Source: Elgaria multicarinata webbii
Taxonomy: Eukaryota; Chordata; Lepidosauria; Squamata; Anguidae
Assembly: GCF_023053635.1 (NCBI RefSeq)
Contig: NC_086172.1
Location: 17,327,501 to 17,391,500 of the forward strand
Direction: 5' to 3'
DNA length: 64,000 nt
Of the stretch, positions 41,061-51,646 are shown piece by piece. The notes beneath the pieces were generated by a model. The model was not told the origin of the DNA and searched no databases. It saw only the letters and a list, made by a program, of their open reading frames with translations. Both the position numbers and the translations under genes were made by a program. Each line of letters begins with the position of its first letter. The stretch's first letter is position 1.

Positions 41061-42725
41061 TATTTATTTATTTATATATATATTTATTACCCGCCTCTCC
41101 CTTTGGATTGAGGCGTGGAACAACATTAGTACAAGAATCAACACATCTTAAAAATACTTGATTTCACATTCATCTGGGACTGGGTAGGCCTGCTGGAAAA
41201 GGCTAGTTTTCAAAGCTGTCTTAAAATCACAGAGAGAGTTAATTTTACAAATCTCCTCCGGCAGGCTGTTCCACAATTTGGGGACGACAGAAGAAAGGGT
41301 CCTCTGGGTAACAGATGTCAGCCTAGTTTAGGCTGACTGACGTAAGTTCTCCCCAGAGGACCTGAGTGTGCGTGGCGGACAGTATGGGAGAAGGCGATCC
41401 TGCAGGTAACCTGGACCCAAACCATGTAGGGCTTTAAAGGTAATGACCAAAACTTTGTACTTTGCCCGGAAACTAATTGGCAGCCACTGGAGTGATTTTA
41501 ATGTTGGGGTAATATGCTCACCTCTAGATGTACTGGTGACCAACCTAGCTGCCATATTTTGAACTAGTTGAAGTTTCCAAAGAAGGTACAATGATGGCCC
41601 TTTGTACAGTGCATTGCAGAAGTCAAGCCTTGAGGTTACCAGCACGTGCACAACCGTCTTTAGGTCTTCTGACTCTAGGAAGGGGCGCAACTGGCGTAAC
41701 AGCCAAAGCTGATAGTAGGCACGCCTGGCCATCGCATCTATTTGGGCTGTCATTTGGAGTGACGGATCCAGGAGCACCCCCAAACTGCAAACACAATCTT
41801 TCAGGGGGAGTGTATCCCCATCCAGAACTGGTTGACACACCTCCAAACCTAGGTCAGAGCCCTTGACAGCAAGCACCTCTGCCTTGTCTGGATTCAGCTT
41901 CAGTTTGTTTTTCCTCATCCAGCCCATGACCGCCTCCAAGCATTCATTCAGAGGAGACACACTATCCTTAGCTGATGCTGTTATTGAAGGCATACAGAAA
42001 TCTATTTGGGTGTCATCAGCATACTGATAGCACCCCGCCCCATTCCTCCAGATGATCTCTCCCAGCGGTTTCAAGTAGATGTTAAACAGCATTGGGGATA
42101 GGATGGAGCATTGTGGTACGCCATACAACAGCACCTTTTTTGAGGAGCAACTATCCTCAAGAATCACTATCTGACAGGTAGGAGTGGAACCACTGGAGCA
42201 CAGTGCCCCTGATTCCCAAACCACCCAGGCGTTCCAGGATACCATGGTCGATGGCATTGAAAGCCGCTGAAAGGTCCAAAAGTACCATCAGGGACATAAT
42301 CCCCCTGTCAATACTCATGCGGAGATCATCCACTAAGGCGACCACAGCCAACTCCGTATCCTGCCCTAAAGATGGTTTGAAATGGGTCTAGAAAATCTGT
42401 ATCATCCAAGACTGCTTGGAGTTGGAAGGCAACTGCCCTCTCAATCACCTTGCCCAAAAATGGAAGATTTGATACTGGTCTGTAATCATTAAGGTCCAGG
42501 GGGTTCAGGAAGGGCTTTTTTTACAAGCGGCTGTACCGCCACTTCTTTTAAACATGGTGGAAAACTCCCCTCCCTGACAGATGCATTAATAATATGTTGT
42601 AATTGTAGTCTAACTGCATCTCCTCCCTGGGCGACCAGCAGTACGTTATCTGTAGCCAATAGCTCATTTATGATGTGGAGACATTTTTCTTCCACTCTCA
42701 AAATCCTGGAACCTGGGGTCATCCC
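41061..42725 (-). mobile_element. L2/CR1-group LINE fragment, minus strand, frame broken
   Basis: The 3' end is TTTATTTATTTATATATATA at 41064. On the minus strand, pieces of the ORF2 reverse transcriptase lie in order: 42722-42489 (an upstream domain), 42351-42157 (LLDLSAAFNAIDHGILERLG, RT motif 3), and 42257-41328 ([32 protein letters not shown] with catalytic YADD, then LVTSRLDFCNALYKG and LQWLPISFRAKYKVL). Frame shifts separate the pieces, so it is inactive. It is older than the 24061 copy and of a different subfamily. It is cut off at its 5' side where the CR1-like sequence at 42726 begins. Confidence 0.8.
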
Positions 42726-43101
42726 ATAAAGCTGATTGGTGGGAGATTCAGGACAAATAAAAGGAAGTACTTCACACAGTGCTTAGTTAAATTACGGAAT
42801 TCACTACCAAAAGATGTATTGATGACCACTCATTTGGATGGCTTTAAAAGGGGGTTGGATAAATTCCTGGAGGAGAAGGCTGTTAATGGCTACTAGCCCT
42901 GATGGTTATATGCTACCTCCAGTATTTGAGGCAGTAAGCCTGTGTGCAGCAGTTGCTGGGGAACATGGGTGGGAGGGTGCTGTTGCACCATGTCCTGCTT
43001 GTTCATCCCTGGCCAATGGCTGGTTGGCCACTGTGTGAACAGAGTGCTGGACTAGATGGACCCTCAGTCTGATCCAGCATCAGGGCACTTCTTAAGTTAA
43101 G
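42726..43101 (+). mobile_element. CR1-like LINE 3' end, plus strand
   Basis: Encodes a short ORF end (RKYFTQCLVKLRNSLPKDVL then HLDGFKRGLDKFLEEKAVNG, stop at 42894), resembling the LPxxVxxxxxLxxFKxxLDxxL end of CR1 ORF2. It is followed by a 3' UTR ending TGGACTAGATGGACCCTCAG and CTTCTTAAGTTAAGTTC. It is a widespread reptile repeat; the family name is my best judgement. Confidence 0.5.
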
Positions 43102-43649
43102 TTCTTATTTGAGTCCTCAGATGCTGGGAACGGGCACATTGGAACTAAACTGAGCCCATTAGCTGCAGTCATGTAATCTTCACACAATGTAAAATATTAG
43201 ATTAAAAGGTCCATTTCCCCCAGTTTAGGCTTCTTGAAACATTACAATTAGTAGTGCTTTTCCGACCGGCATAGACATGGCAAAACACAATAACAATCGT
43301 AACAAATTACCCTTTCTTCCTTCTGTGTAGAGCTTGCCTCAAATAGTTTACATAAAAATGGGTGGTGTTGGTGCTCACCATGACAATAGGGCAAGAAGGT
43401 AATAATAACTTGAGTAAACCTGTGGAGCCAACATGGCATAGGCTGAGCCCCTTGGTAAATCAAGGCTGGTGTCCTACTGGCAAGATGCCCGTTATAATCC
43501 CCTCAGCCCTGCTTTCTCAGAAGTACTGCTGCGCATGCACGGAGTGCCTTGCTCTCACTTCTGAGTCTAACCTTGACACGCTGCCCATAGATCTAGAATT
43601 AATGTTAGAAGGCAAATGTCACATTAATCTTTTAGTTTTGAATATTAAA
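43102..43649. other. Intergenic DNA, nothing recognised
   Basis: No gene, RNA or repeat that I can support. Confidence 0.35.
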
Positions 43650-43969
43650 TAGGGTGACCATATGAAAAAGAGGACTGGGCTCCTGTATCTTTAACAGCTG
43701 CATAGAAAAGGGGATTTCAGCAGGTGTCATTTGTATATATGGAGAACCTGGTGAAATTCCCTCTTCATCACCACAGTTAAAGGTGCAGGAGCTATACTAG
43801 AGTGACCAGATTTAAAAGAGGGCAGGGCTCCTGCAGCTTTAACTGCTGTGATGAAGAGGGAATTTCACCAGGTTCTCCATATATACAAATGACACCTGCT
43901 GAAATTCCCTTTTCAATACAACTGTTAAAGATACAGGAGCCCTGTCCTCCTTTTCATAGGGTCACCCTA
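43650..43969. mobile_element. Foldback MITE, complete, with TATTAAA target duplication
   Basis: Starts TAGGGTGACCATATG and ends TAGGGTCACCCTA; flanked by TATTAAA on both sides (43643-43649 and 43970-43976). The two halves are long inverted repeats of about 150 bp (for example CCAGGTTCTCCATATATACA in the right arm mirrors the left), so the whole element can fold into one hairpin. No coding capacity. The superfamily is uncertain: a 7-bp duplication could be an 8-bp hAT duplication with one change. Confidence 0.75.
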
Positions 43970-45192
43970 TATTAAACACCTGCATGTGCCAGAAACCACC
44001 ATTCTTTTGAAAACACAAATACCCGCAGGCAATGCAGGTTCAGCGTAATGGTTTACTGAATCCCAACTCTGGGACAGTAAACCTGAGTCTCGGCTGTACC
44101 GTTTCAGAATGCAGGGGCCACCTCACATTGGCAGAGCATTTCTCTATACGAAAACAAAAAAAACGTTCACCTAGAAAGCTAACGTATAAGGGCGGGGAGG
44201 GGGGCAGGAGTAGGCAGCCTCTGACCCTCCAGACTTGGCCTACGACTCCCATGATCCCTCACCCTTGGCTGCGGTAGTTAGGGCTCATGGGACTTATAGG
44301 CTGAAGCATCTGAAGTGATACAGCTGAGGCGCAGGTTTATGACCTCAGAGAGTTGCGCCACTGCTTCTCTCTTCCAAAGGGGAGGCGACCCTGAGGGGAA
44401 TTATTCGCTTGTTGAGGGAGGGAACAATTAGTATTGGACGTTATTGGCTGAGCGTCTCTCGTATGAGGCGACTGAAGGGCGGCGCTGACGGACTCGTCCC
44501 GTCCCATCAACAGCCTCCGCTAAGTGGGAAAAAACCTTGGGGCCAGTAACGCCAGTTACCAAAGCTCGGCCCTCCCCCCCTCTCTGCCCCACCGCCTCGC
44601 CTTGTGGGGCGTGTAGCTAAGCCAAGAGGCACAGCCCACTTCTGGGTTCTCCACCACACGTTAGAAACAACCAAGTCTTAGCTGGGCTCGGCTGGGCTTT
44701 TAATTTTTTTTTGGGGGGGGGAGTATTTTAAAACGTATCTTTGCCCTGCCTGAGCCAACGCACCCCGCAAGCGCAAATTGGGCGGCGGCGGCACACGTAG
44801 TTCGGGCCCGCGCTTGCTCCGTAAGCCGGAGACGAGGCCGAGGCGGCTTTGGAGCTCGCGCCCTCCCCAAATCCCCCTCAGGCCGTAGCGAAGGCCGGGC
44901 GCGCTCCAGAGCCCCGCCCAGCCCAAGCCGACGGCCCCCAGGGGGCCCGAGAAGCCGCTGGCTCCGCTCACGGCCGCGTTGCGCCTTTTGCCCCTCCCCC
45001 CCACCGCTAGAAAGGGCGGGAAACGCTCTCGTCGCCGTCTGAAGCCCTGCATGGCGTTCTGTGAGCGGCCCTCGAGGGGGCGACGGCGGAGAAGAAGGAG
45101 AGGAAGGCGGGAGCCAGCCCCGCTCCTCGGCTCGGCTCTTTGACAAGCCTGCGGCCGCCTGCTTTACGACAAGCCCGAGGGCGGGCTTGGGA

Positions 45193-45211
45193 ACTACATT
45201 TCCCATGATCC
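45193..45211 (+). promoter_or_regulatory. ZNF143/STAF (SBS)-type motif upstream of RPE
   Basis: The sequence ACTACATTTCCCATGATCC closely follows the known ACTACAATTCCCAGCATGC-type element bound by ZNF143/THAP11 in vertebrate housekeeping promoters. It sits 143 bp before the RPE ATG inside the CpG island. Binding itself is inferred. Confidence 0.55.
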
Positions 45212-45353
45212 TCCCCTCAGCGGACGCCGCCTCGTCCCTTCCCGGTCAGAGACGCCGCGGTGGACTCCGGGACGGCGGAGGGAGGCGGGAGGCCGCTTAC
45301 TGACGGGGGTCCGCTCGTTCGCTCGCCCGCCCGCCCGCCGGCTGGAGCGCGCC

Positions 45354-45475
45354 ATGGCTGCCGGGTGCCGGATAGGTCCGTCCATCCTTAACAGCGACTT
45401 GGCGGCGCTGGGCGCCGAATGCAGCCGCATGATGGATTGCGGAGCGGACTACCTGCACCTGGATGTAATGGACGG
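45354..45475 (+). CDS. RPE: RPE exon 1
   Basis: Starts [20 protein letters not shown] inside the CpG island and ends LHLDVMDG at a split Gly codon, donor GTAACT. It carries Ser10, His35 and Asp37. Confidence 0.97.
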
Positions 45476-48400
45476 GTAACTCACCAGAGCGCGCTGGGGC
45501 CCCGGGAGGGGGGGAAGGGGAGGCCCGGGGTGGGGTGGGGTGGGGTGGGGGCTTGATTTGTCTCTGCCGCGGGGCCAGCGCAAGGCCCCTCCGCAGGCCT
45601 TCTTCGCCCACGCCGGCGCCCGCCAGAGGCTGTGTACTAGGGTGACCCTGTCCAAAGGATTACAGGGCTCCTGTGCCTTTGACCACTGAGTGGAAAAGGA
45701 CATTTCAGCAGGCAGCACCTGGTGAAATCCCCTCTGCATCATCACCACAGTGAAAGCTGCAGGAGCCCTGCCCTCCTTTGTATCTGGTCACTCTAGTAGA
45801 GCTCCTGCAGCTTTCACTGGTGATGATGAAGAGGGGATTTTACCAGGTGCTGCAGGCAGGCAGGCAGGCAAAGGACCCCTGCCGAAATCCCCTTTTCTAC
45901 TCCGTCGTTAAAGGCACAGGAGCCCTGTCCTCCTTTGCACAGGGTCACCCTATTGTTCCTGACGTTCATGACCCATTGGCCACGCTGACTGGGGTTGATG
46001 GGAGTTGTAGTTCGACACACCTGGAGGGCACCAAGGCGAGGCAGACTTTGCAGCAAGGCAGCCTGTGGTCTTCCACATGTGACTTGAGGAGACAGTCGGC
46101 AGTGGCCCTGGCAGGCAGCCTACACTTTGAACTGGAAGTGAAAGCCCCTGTGTGTGGGCTATTCGCTGCTCCTCTGCACTCCTTGGCATAGAAGAGAAAT
46201 GGTGAAGCCCCATATTGGATCTATACTTACCTTCTTAAAATGAAAAGTCCATTCCTGTTTGGAATGGAAGTAACAAACACAGCCTGCTTTGGGATTCTGC
46301 CCCTTGGTGACGGAACTCTGTCCGTGATTATGCCACAATACATTTGTAGTCTTTAAGATGTTGCAAGACTCTTTGTTGAGTTTTGCAGCAAGGGTGAAGT
46401 TCACTGTGGAGAGGTCACAGAAGAAAGGCTCTGCTCATGGAAGGTCCCTCCACCAGATTTTTGGGAATCCCTTGCCCCTTCCACATCACAGGATGACCAT
46501 TCTGCAGGGGCTCCTGACTCTGTGAAGCATTTTCAGGGGGCTGACGGGACTGTCACAGGAAGCGGCCAGGAAGTCCACATCCATCAGTGCAGTTGATCCA
46601 GTGTAGATTTGGATCCAGCCCAACACTTTCCCATCACACCTCCTACTGAGAGGGAAGTTGTCGCAATGACTATTTCCAGAAAACATGTTTGTCTTGGTAG
46701 TAACACCTCCCCAAACACACGTGCCCCTTTCCCTATTTCTTACAGGACTTGAGTACATCCTTCATTATTATTCAGAGTAAAGAAAGTACTGGCTTGCATA
46801 GCTTATCTTAATTAAATAGGATACAGAATATGTTTTAATGTGTTAGTGTTTTTAGCAAGTAATTATATACCATCTATATTACCAAAGCAGAATACAGTAC
46901 GTGAGCATATTTAATTTTCTTATACTTGTCCCTCCAGTCATATGTGCTGGATTCAACTCCCAACTGTGTAGTTGTGGAAAACTCAGGTGGAGTGGCCCCT
47001 GGGTTCTTTCTGTAGGAAGGGAGCTTTTAGTTGGTGCCTAGAAATATTATCTCCCACCTTAGTTGATGTTACTACTTGGCATATACATCACAACATGAGT
47101 TTTCAATTGTACTTCAGCAATACCAGTATTGCTGTTTGGGGTAGGATCCAGATTTAGTCATAACTAGGGTAGACCTATTGAAATCAATGGGACTTGAGTA
47201 ACTTGCAATGGGTCTATTCTAAGAATGACTATATCTGGATCCCGCCCCATGCAACTATATTGGACTGAATTATGGGCTGAATATATTTTGCCTGTTACAG
47301 CTTGGTAAGAAACTTGTAGACATGTTCCTTCTTCTTGGCGTTACTTTTAAGAAAACCTATTATTTTTGTAGTAAGTACTATTATAAAGTACTTGTGTTAG
47401 TTATTAAAGTAATTTGCAGCAACAAGAAAATGCTGCATACACTTTTTTGGATGCACTTCTTGATGCATATATCTAGAGTAAAATAAGACATTTTCTTCCT
47501 GTATATTCCAAAATATACTTTTTGTCTGAAAATGCAACACAAGAGTTGTGAATTTAATGTTCCCTTCCATTTATTTGACCTCTGTGCATTCAGTGGAGAA
47601 TGAGGAAGGGGCTAAGCACATAACTGGGTTGCACAACGTGGAAAAGTACATGCATAAAGCTGTGTGTGCCTGCTATTCTCATTTTCTGCTGAATGCATCA
47701 AGGTCAGGGTGGCAGGGCCGGAAGATATGCAGAGGGTACAGCTACGATCCTGTTTCTCAGTCTTATGTTAACTGAATGCATGGAACAAAAGGTGGGAACA
47801 GGGCTACAAATATCCATCATTCTCAAATAAGCATTAGTTAATAAATGTATGGGCCCGAATTTAAGTTGAGCTAGTTAATAAACATACAGGCATGGGTCAA
47901 TCATACGTGCAGCAGCCTAGTGGTGCGTAGAATTGTAGCTAAACACTTGGATCTTCTTAAATATTATGTGATAAGATTCAGGAGTAGATGCTGGGTAGAT
48001 GAGAAGATGGGAAACTTTCCGTCTTTGAGGTTCCTTAGATTAAGGTTCAGGTGTCATGATAATCCATGATGGGCTAATTAAGCTGCGATGGCTTAATTAA
48101 CCCATCGTGGGTTATTGTGTCATCTGGTGGGAGCTTTTTTTTTTTACCCATGATGAAGTATTTGGCCAAAAAAATAATCTTTGCAGTGGTTTGATGGTGG
48201 ATCAGGTGCCTCTTCATTTGGGGGAGGCTGTGTATGAAGTTCCAATGCTTCAGAGGTGAAACAGTGCCATTGCTCAGGTCGGAGGCCTGCAGCAGGACAG
48301 GCGGGGATCAATCAAATTACACACAGTACCTTAATAAGCTACTCAGAGTAGTTTATTAGCCCACTCGTGTGGCAGGGGATCATGGGCTATTTAAAAAAGT

Positions 48401-49533
48401 AAGCTACTGTAGCTTATTAACCCATCATGATGTCTGAATGCAGCCAATACCTCATTGTAAGGGTAAACTCATTATGAGAGGCATTTTGCTCATCTTTAAT
48501 ACTGAACTGTGAGACATAAAAGATTTCTCTATAGCACCACAAAAGCACAACCAAAGTTGCTGAGTACGTGTAATCATATAGTGCCAAAATCTTCCAAATA
48601 TTCATTTAGTAGGGAGTTTAATATATTTATGTAATTTCTTCCCCATTGGGTAGGCATTTTGTCCCAAACATCACTTTTGGCCATCCTGTTGTAGAGAGCC
48701 TTCGGAAGCAGCTGGGTCAGCAGCCCTTCTTTGGTAAGCTCTAAATGTTTAATTGAAATGTTTGTTTGTTTATTTATTTATTTATTTATTTATTACATTT
48801 TTATACCGCCCAATAGCCGAAGCTCTCTGGGCGGTTCACAAAAGTTAAAACCATAATAAAACAACCAACATGTTAAAAGCACATGTTATAATCTGTAAAG
48901 AGGAAGTAACATACAACCCATCCAGACAACGGTCCTATCTTCATAAAAGTTTTGGAGACAGTATCTGCAAACTGTTTTGTTGTATGAATTTTGAATTCTG
49001 GTTTAAGGTAAACGTGCTGTCATTGATTTATGTTTCTGATCTATTTGGTTCTTTCTAGATATGCACATGATGGTTGCTAAACCAGAACAGTGGGTGAAAC
49101 CCATGGCTGTAGCAGGTGGAAACCAGTACACCTTTCACATAGAAGCTACAGAAAATCCAGGGGCACTCATTAAAGATATAAGAGAAAATGGGATGAAGGT
49201 GAGAAGTTTGATGTCGTAAGAATTTAGTAGGTCCTGTGTGGGGTACACAGTGATTCCCTTATCTGAGGGTTCATAGGCTTCAGCTTCTTAAGGGCAAATG
49301 TTTGTTACAAAAATCTGCAATGTTGGGAAATGGCATAATTGCAGTAAGGTAAATCGCTAGTTTTTGTGCCATTTAATAGGGCTATTTCATGGACATGGTT
49401 TCCTAAACCTGTGGGAGGCTGAGGGACTTTTTTCTGAATTAAAACTGGATGCACATTTCACTCTTACGTCAGAAAGGCTTTTTTGTGTGTGTAGCATTGG
49501 AGGGAGCAATCCTATGTCCCCTAGACAATGTCT

Positions 49534-49579
<46 letters not shown>

Positions 49580-51646
49580 AATAGGATTGTTCCGTTTCCT
49601 GGCTCTGAGCTTGTAGACAGGGCTCCAAGCTGGGAGCCAGGAAACTGCACTCCCCCCCCCAATGCAGGTTACCTCTCTGTGCTCACAAAATAGAGCACAG
49701 AGATGGGGGAAAGGGTGTGTTCCTGGGGTGTGGACTGAGGCAGCAGCCATAGGACAAATCCTATGCCCACCTCCTCTCTCCCTGAAGTCTCTGCTAGAGG
49801 CTTAAATGCAGAACGGGAGGCATCTCCCACTCTGCACAGGTTACTTATAAGCCTCTGAGTACATCCAGGGCACATCCCATCAGACTGTGCTCTTAAGGAG
49901 CAAGAGTCGCCTGTACTCAATAAAGCACATCCCTTGTGTTTATGTGACTCCTGTTCTGGGCATTTCTCCTAATTGGAAGGAGGCAAAGTCAGAGCAGTAA
50001 CTTTTTTAGAGACACGACAGGCAGCCTCCAGCATTTCTGTATTGGGAGTGATTTGAGTGCTCCATTCGAACCTGATGTGGACATTGGGCAGAATTACCTA
50101 TCAGTGAAGCCTGTGTTTGAGGGGAGGCTTGGCAGAACACTGCAGGATGCAGCCTCTTCTGTGGCTGAATGCTTTGGGCTGACAAGAACCTTTAATTATT
50201 TTTCTTGTAGTACAGTAGGAGTTCTTGAAGCAGTTTATGAATTGCTACCATAAGGAGTAAACAAAAGATTGTAGTTTATGTTCCTACAGAGTGACCTTGT
50301 GTATAATCAAAAACAAAGGAATAGGTGGAATACGACTGGAAAACAGGTGTATTCATCCTAAAATGTCCACATGGTTCATCTGAGATTATAATGCGGAAGA
50401 ATGCAAAATTCACAAATATTTTTATCATCACCTTCATCATCTTGGTGTGTAATTTCAGCAGAAGCATTATGTTTTATGTATTATTGGGATTATATAATTG
50501 GAGACGGAAATCTGAACACTTTAGTAAGAGCTCATTGAATATTGATTAATCATTGGAAATGTAAAATCAGTGGCTACATACGCTTTTGAAGAGTCTAATT
50601 CATAAGCAGTTTGGTGGTGGTCGAACTGGATACCGATCCCCTCTCTTATTAAGGGGGAAAGGTTCACTTGGTGGTCCTTCCTGTTGACCATTATGAGATT
50701 CACTACGAAGGTCATTTTGTTCTCTGCAAGCCCAAGTTGAAGGTTGGAATCATTTATTGTGTTTCTTTTCGACAGGTTGGTTTGGCTATCAAGCCTGGAA
50801 CTACAGTAGAATATTTAGCGCCATGGGCCAATCAAATAGATATGGCCTTAGTTATGACAGTAGAACCTGGATTTGGTGGACAGAAGTTCATGGAAGATAT
50901 GATGCCAAAGGTAGAATTGACATTTGTTTTTCCAGATACACCAAATTTATGCGTTAGGGTAATGGGGACTGTTTTAAATCTTTTCACTGTGGAATATTGT
51001 CATACTGAATATTTTCACAAACAGAACCTAGGTACGTCTTGATAATTTTGTTCTTTCTGTGCTGCTAACTAGGTTCATTGGCTGAGAACGCAGTTTCCTT
51101 CCTTGGATATTGAAGTGGATGGTGGCGTAGGGCCGGATACCATTCATAAATGTGCAGAGGTAAGCAGTCTATATGAACCTAAGCTTACTAACTCAGAACA
51201 CTTCCAGAGATCATCTTGTCTCTGGCTAGTCTCAAGTTTTAACTATTCATGCTATACAAAGGATGTCTATAGTAATGTGAACCTTGATAAATCTTTTCTT
51301 TTTTTGTTTTGACTAACTGCTTTCAGAAAGAGAATTTGAGTAGACTTGTGTTTTTGATAAGCCCCAATGTACCTTTCTCTGCTAATGAGCAGCAAGGGAA
51401 GTAAGAAGAAGCCATTTGGCAAGTCGCTCATTTGTTGCGTTTCTCATTGGGACGTACTGACAGTTGCTTTAATACGTTCACTAAAGTCCTTATACAATAT
51501 AACAGGCTTTATCCTGCTTCCAGGCAGGGGCAAATATGATTGTGTCTGGAAGTGCTATAATGAAGAGTGATGACCCCAGAGCTGTGATCAACCTGCTGAG
51601 GAACGTGTGTTGTGAAGCTGCTCAAAAACGCTCTCTTGACCGGTGA
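45354..51646 (+). CDS. RPE: RPE, ribulose-5-phosphate 3-epimerase, complete, 6 exons
   Basis: Exons 45354-45475, 48654-48733, 49059-49198, 50776-50910, 51073-51159 and 51524-51646 give 684 nt plus TGA, that is 228 residues, the same length as human RPE. The enzyme interconverts D-ribulose 5-phosphate and D-xylulose 5-phosphate in the cytosolic non-oxidative pentose phosphate pathway. It is a metal-dependent TIM-barrel dimer. All key residues are present at the usual numbers: Ser10, His35 and Asp37 (LHLDVMDG), His70 (DMHMMV), Gly-rich GFGG 146-149, Asp175 (EVDGGV) and phosphate-binding Gly197-Ser198 (VSGSAIM). The start ATG has a good Kozak context (GCGCCATGG). All introns are GT-AG. The gene looks fully functional. 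Confidence 0.98.
45527..45551 (+). promoter_or_regulatory. GGGGT repeat, G-quadruplex-capable, start of RPE intron 1
   Basis: Five GGGGT-type units about 50 bp after the RPE exon 1 donor, on the coding strand, within the CpG island; more G runs lie just upstream (45504-45530). G4 formation is inferred from the pattern. Confidence 0.4.
45638..45952. mobile_element. Foldback MITE, same family as 43650, in RPE intron 1
   Basis: TAGGGTGACCCTGTCC... to ...GCACAGGGTCACCCTA, 315 bp, with long inverted halves (GGTGAAATCCCCTCTGCATC left, GATGAAGAGGGGATTTTACC right). No clear target duplication. It sits about 160 bp after exon 1 and touches the 3' edge of the CpG island. Confidence 0.7.
45953..46040. 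mobile_element. Half copy of palindromic MITE (GGAGGGCACCA family)
   Basis: Contains CTGACTGGGGTTGATGGGAG and ACACCTGGAGGGCACCAAGG, the right arm of the family seen complete at 27394-27528. Directly abuts the foldback MITE. Confidence 0.5.
46041..47143. other. RPE intron 1, nothing recognised
   Basis: Intronic DNA with no named repeat or coding support. Confidence 0.35.
47144..47242. mobile_element. Short palindromic MITE, 99 bp
   Basis: Left end GGATCCAGATTTAGTCATAA; right end complement GGATCCAGATATAGTCATTC. The core ATTGAAATCAATGGGACTT is shared with 53424-53497. Near-perfect terminal inverted repeats. Confidence 0.65.
47243..48042. other. RPE intron 1, nothing recognised
   Basis: AT-rich intronic DNA with no named repeat. 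Confidence 0.35.
48043..48446. mobile_element. Candidate MITE with ATCATGATGGGTTAATAA-type inverted ends
   Basis: Left end GGTTCAGGTGTCATGATAAT with CCATGATGGGCTAATTAA; the right end complement is GGCTGCATTCAGACATCATG with ATGGGTTAATAA. The inside repeats TTATTAGCCCA/TTAATTAACCCATC motifs. About 400 bp in RPE intron 1, 207 bp before exon 2. Confidence 0.55.
48654..48733 (+). CDS. RPE: RPE exon 2
   Basis: Acceptor ...CCATTGGGTAG, donor GTAAGC. Reads [20 protein letters not shown] then GQQPFF, and ends with G of the split Asp68 codon. An L2-type LINE tail begins about 35 bp downstream. Confidence 0.96.
48768..48860 (-). mobile_element. LINE 3' tail (L2/CR1 type), minus strand
   Basis: A (TTTA)n tract followed by TTTTTATACCGCCCAATAGC and CTCTCTGGGCGGTTCACAAA, a very common reptile LINE terminus. 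It lies directly after RPE exon 2. Confidence 0.6.
49059..49198 (+). CDS. RPE: RPE exon 3
   Basis: Acceptor ...GTTCTTTCTAG, donor GTGAGA. Reads (D)[20 protein letters not shown] with the metal ligand His70, then [20 protein letters not shown] and MK in phase 0. Confidence 0.97.
49199..50775. other. RPE intron 3
   Basis: Holds a (GT)n microsatellite at 49535-49577 of about 21 units. The 49500-49780 stretch shows TCCTATG phrases in opposite orientation at both sides (49511 and about 49760), perhaps a decayed MITE. Nothing else is recognised. Confidence 0.4.
49535..49577. repeat. (GT)n microsatellite
   Basis: About 21 uninterrupted GT units in RPE intron 3. Confidence 0.92.
50776..50910 (+). 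CDS. RPE: RPE exon 4
   Basis: Acceptor ...TTTTCGACAG, donor GTAGAA. Reads [20 protein letters not shown], then [20 protein letters not shown] and K; phase 0 at both ends. It holds the GFGG loop. Confidence 0.97.
51073..51159 (+). CDS. RPE: RPE exon 5
   Basis: Acceptor ...GCTAACTAG, donor GTAAGC. Encodes [20 protein letters not shown] then PDTIHKCAE, with catalytic Asp175; phase 0 at both ends. Confidence 0.97.
51524..51646 (+). CDS. RPE: RPE exon 6 (terminal coding exon)
   Basis: Acceptor ...CTGCTTCCAG. Encodes [20 protein letters not shown], then [20 protein letters not shown] and TGA at 51644. It contains the phosphate-gripping Gly197-Ser198. Confidence 0.97.
   Translation, partial: AGANMIVSGSAIMKSDDPRAVINLLRNVCCEAAQKRSLDR

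Larger units (their letters stand above)
44390..45640 (+). promoter_or_regulatory. RPE: CpG island and promoter region of RPE
   Basis: This is the only long GC- and CpG-rich stretch in the window. It spans RPE exon 1 and about 0.9 kb upstream and has no obvious TATA box near the start codon. Long minus-strand reading frames here are by-products of GC content. A housekeeping CpG-island promoter fits RPE. Confidence 0.75.

Noticed and set aside
42838-43038. Small plus-strand gene with FLEEKAVNGY-type sequence
   Set aside because: It belongs to a repeat-family LINE end found widely in reptiles, not to a host gene.
44678-45206. Two long minus-strand reading frames upstream of RPE
   Set aside because: They lie in the CpG island, where stop codons are rare. 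They have low-complexity Ala/Arg/Pro/Gly composition and resemble no family.
49364-49750. Frames on both strands across the GT microsatellite
   Set aside because: They are open only because the dinucleotide repeat reads as CVCVCV or THTHTH; no gene evidence.
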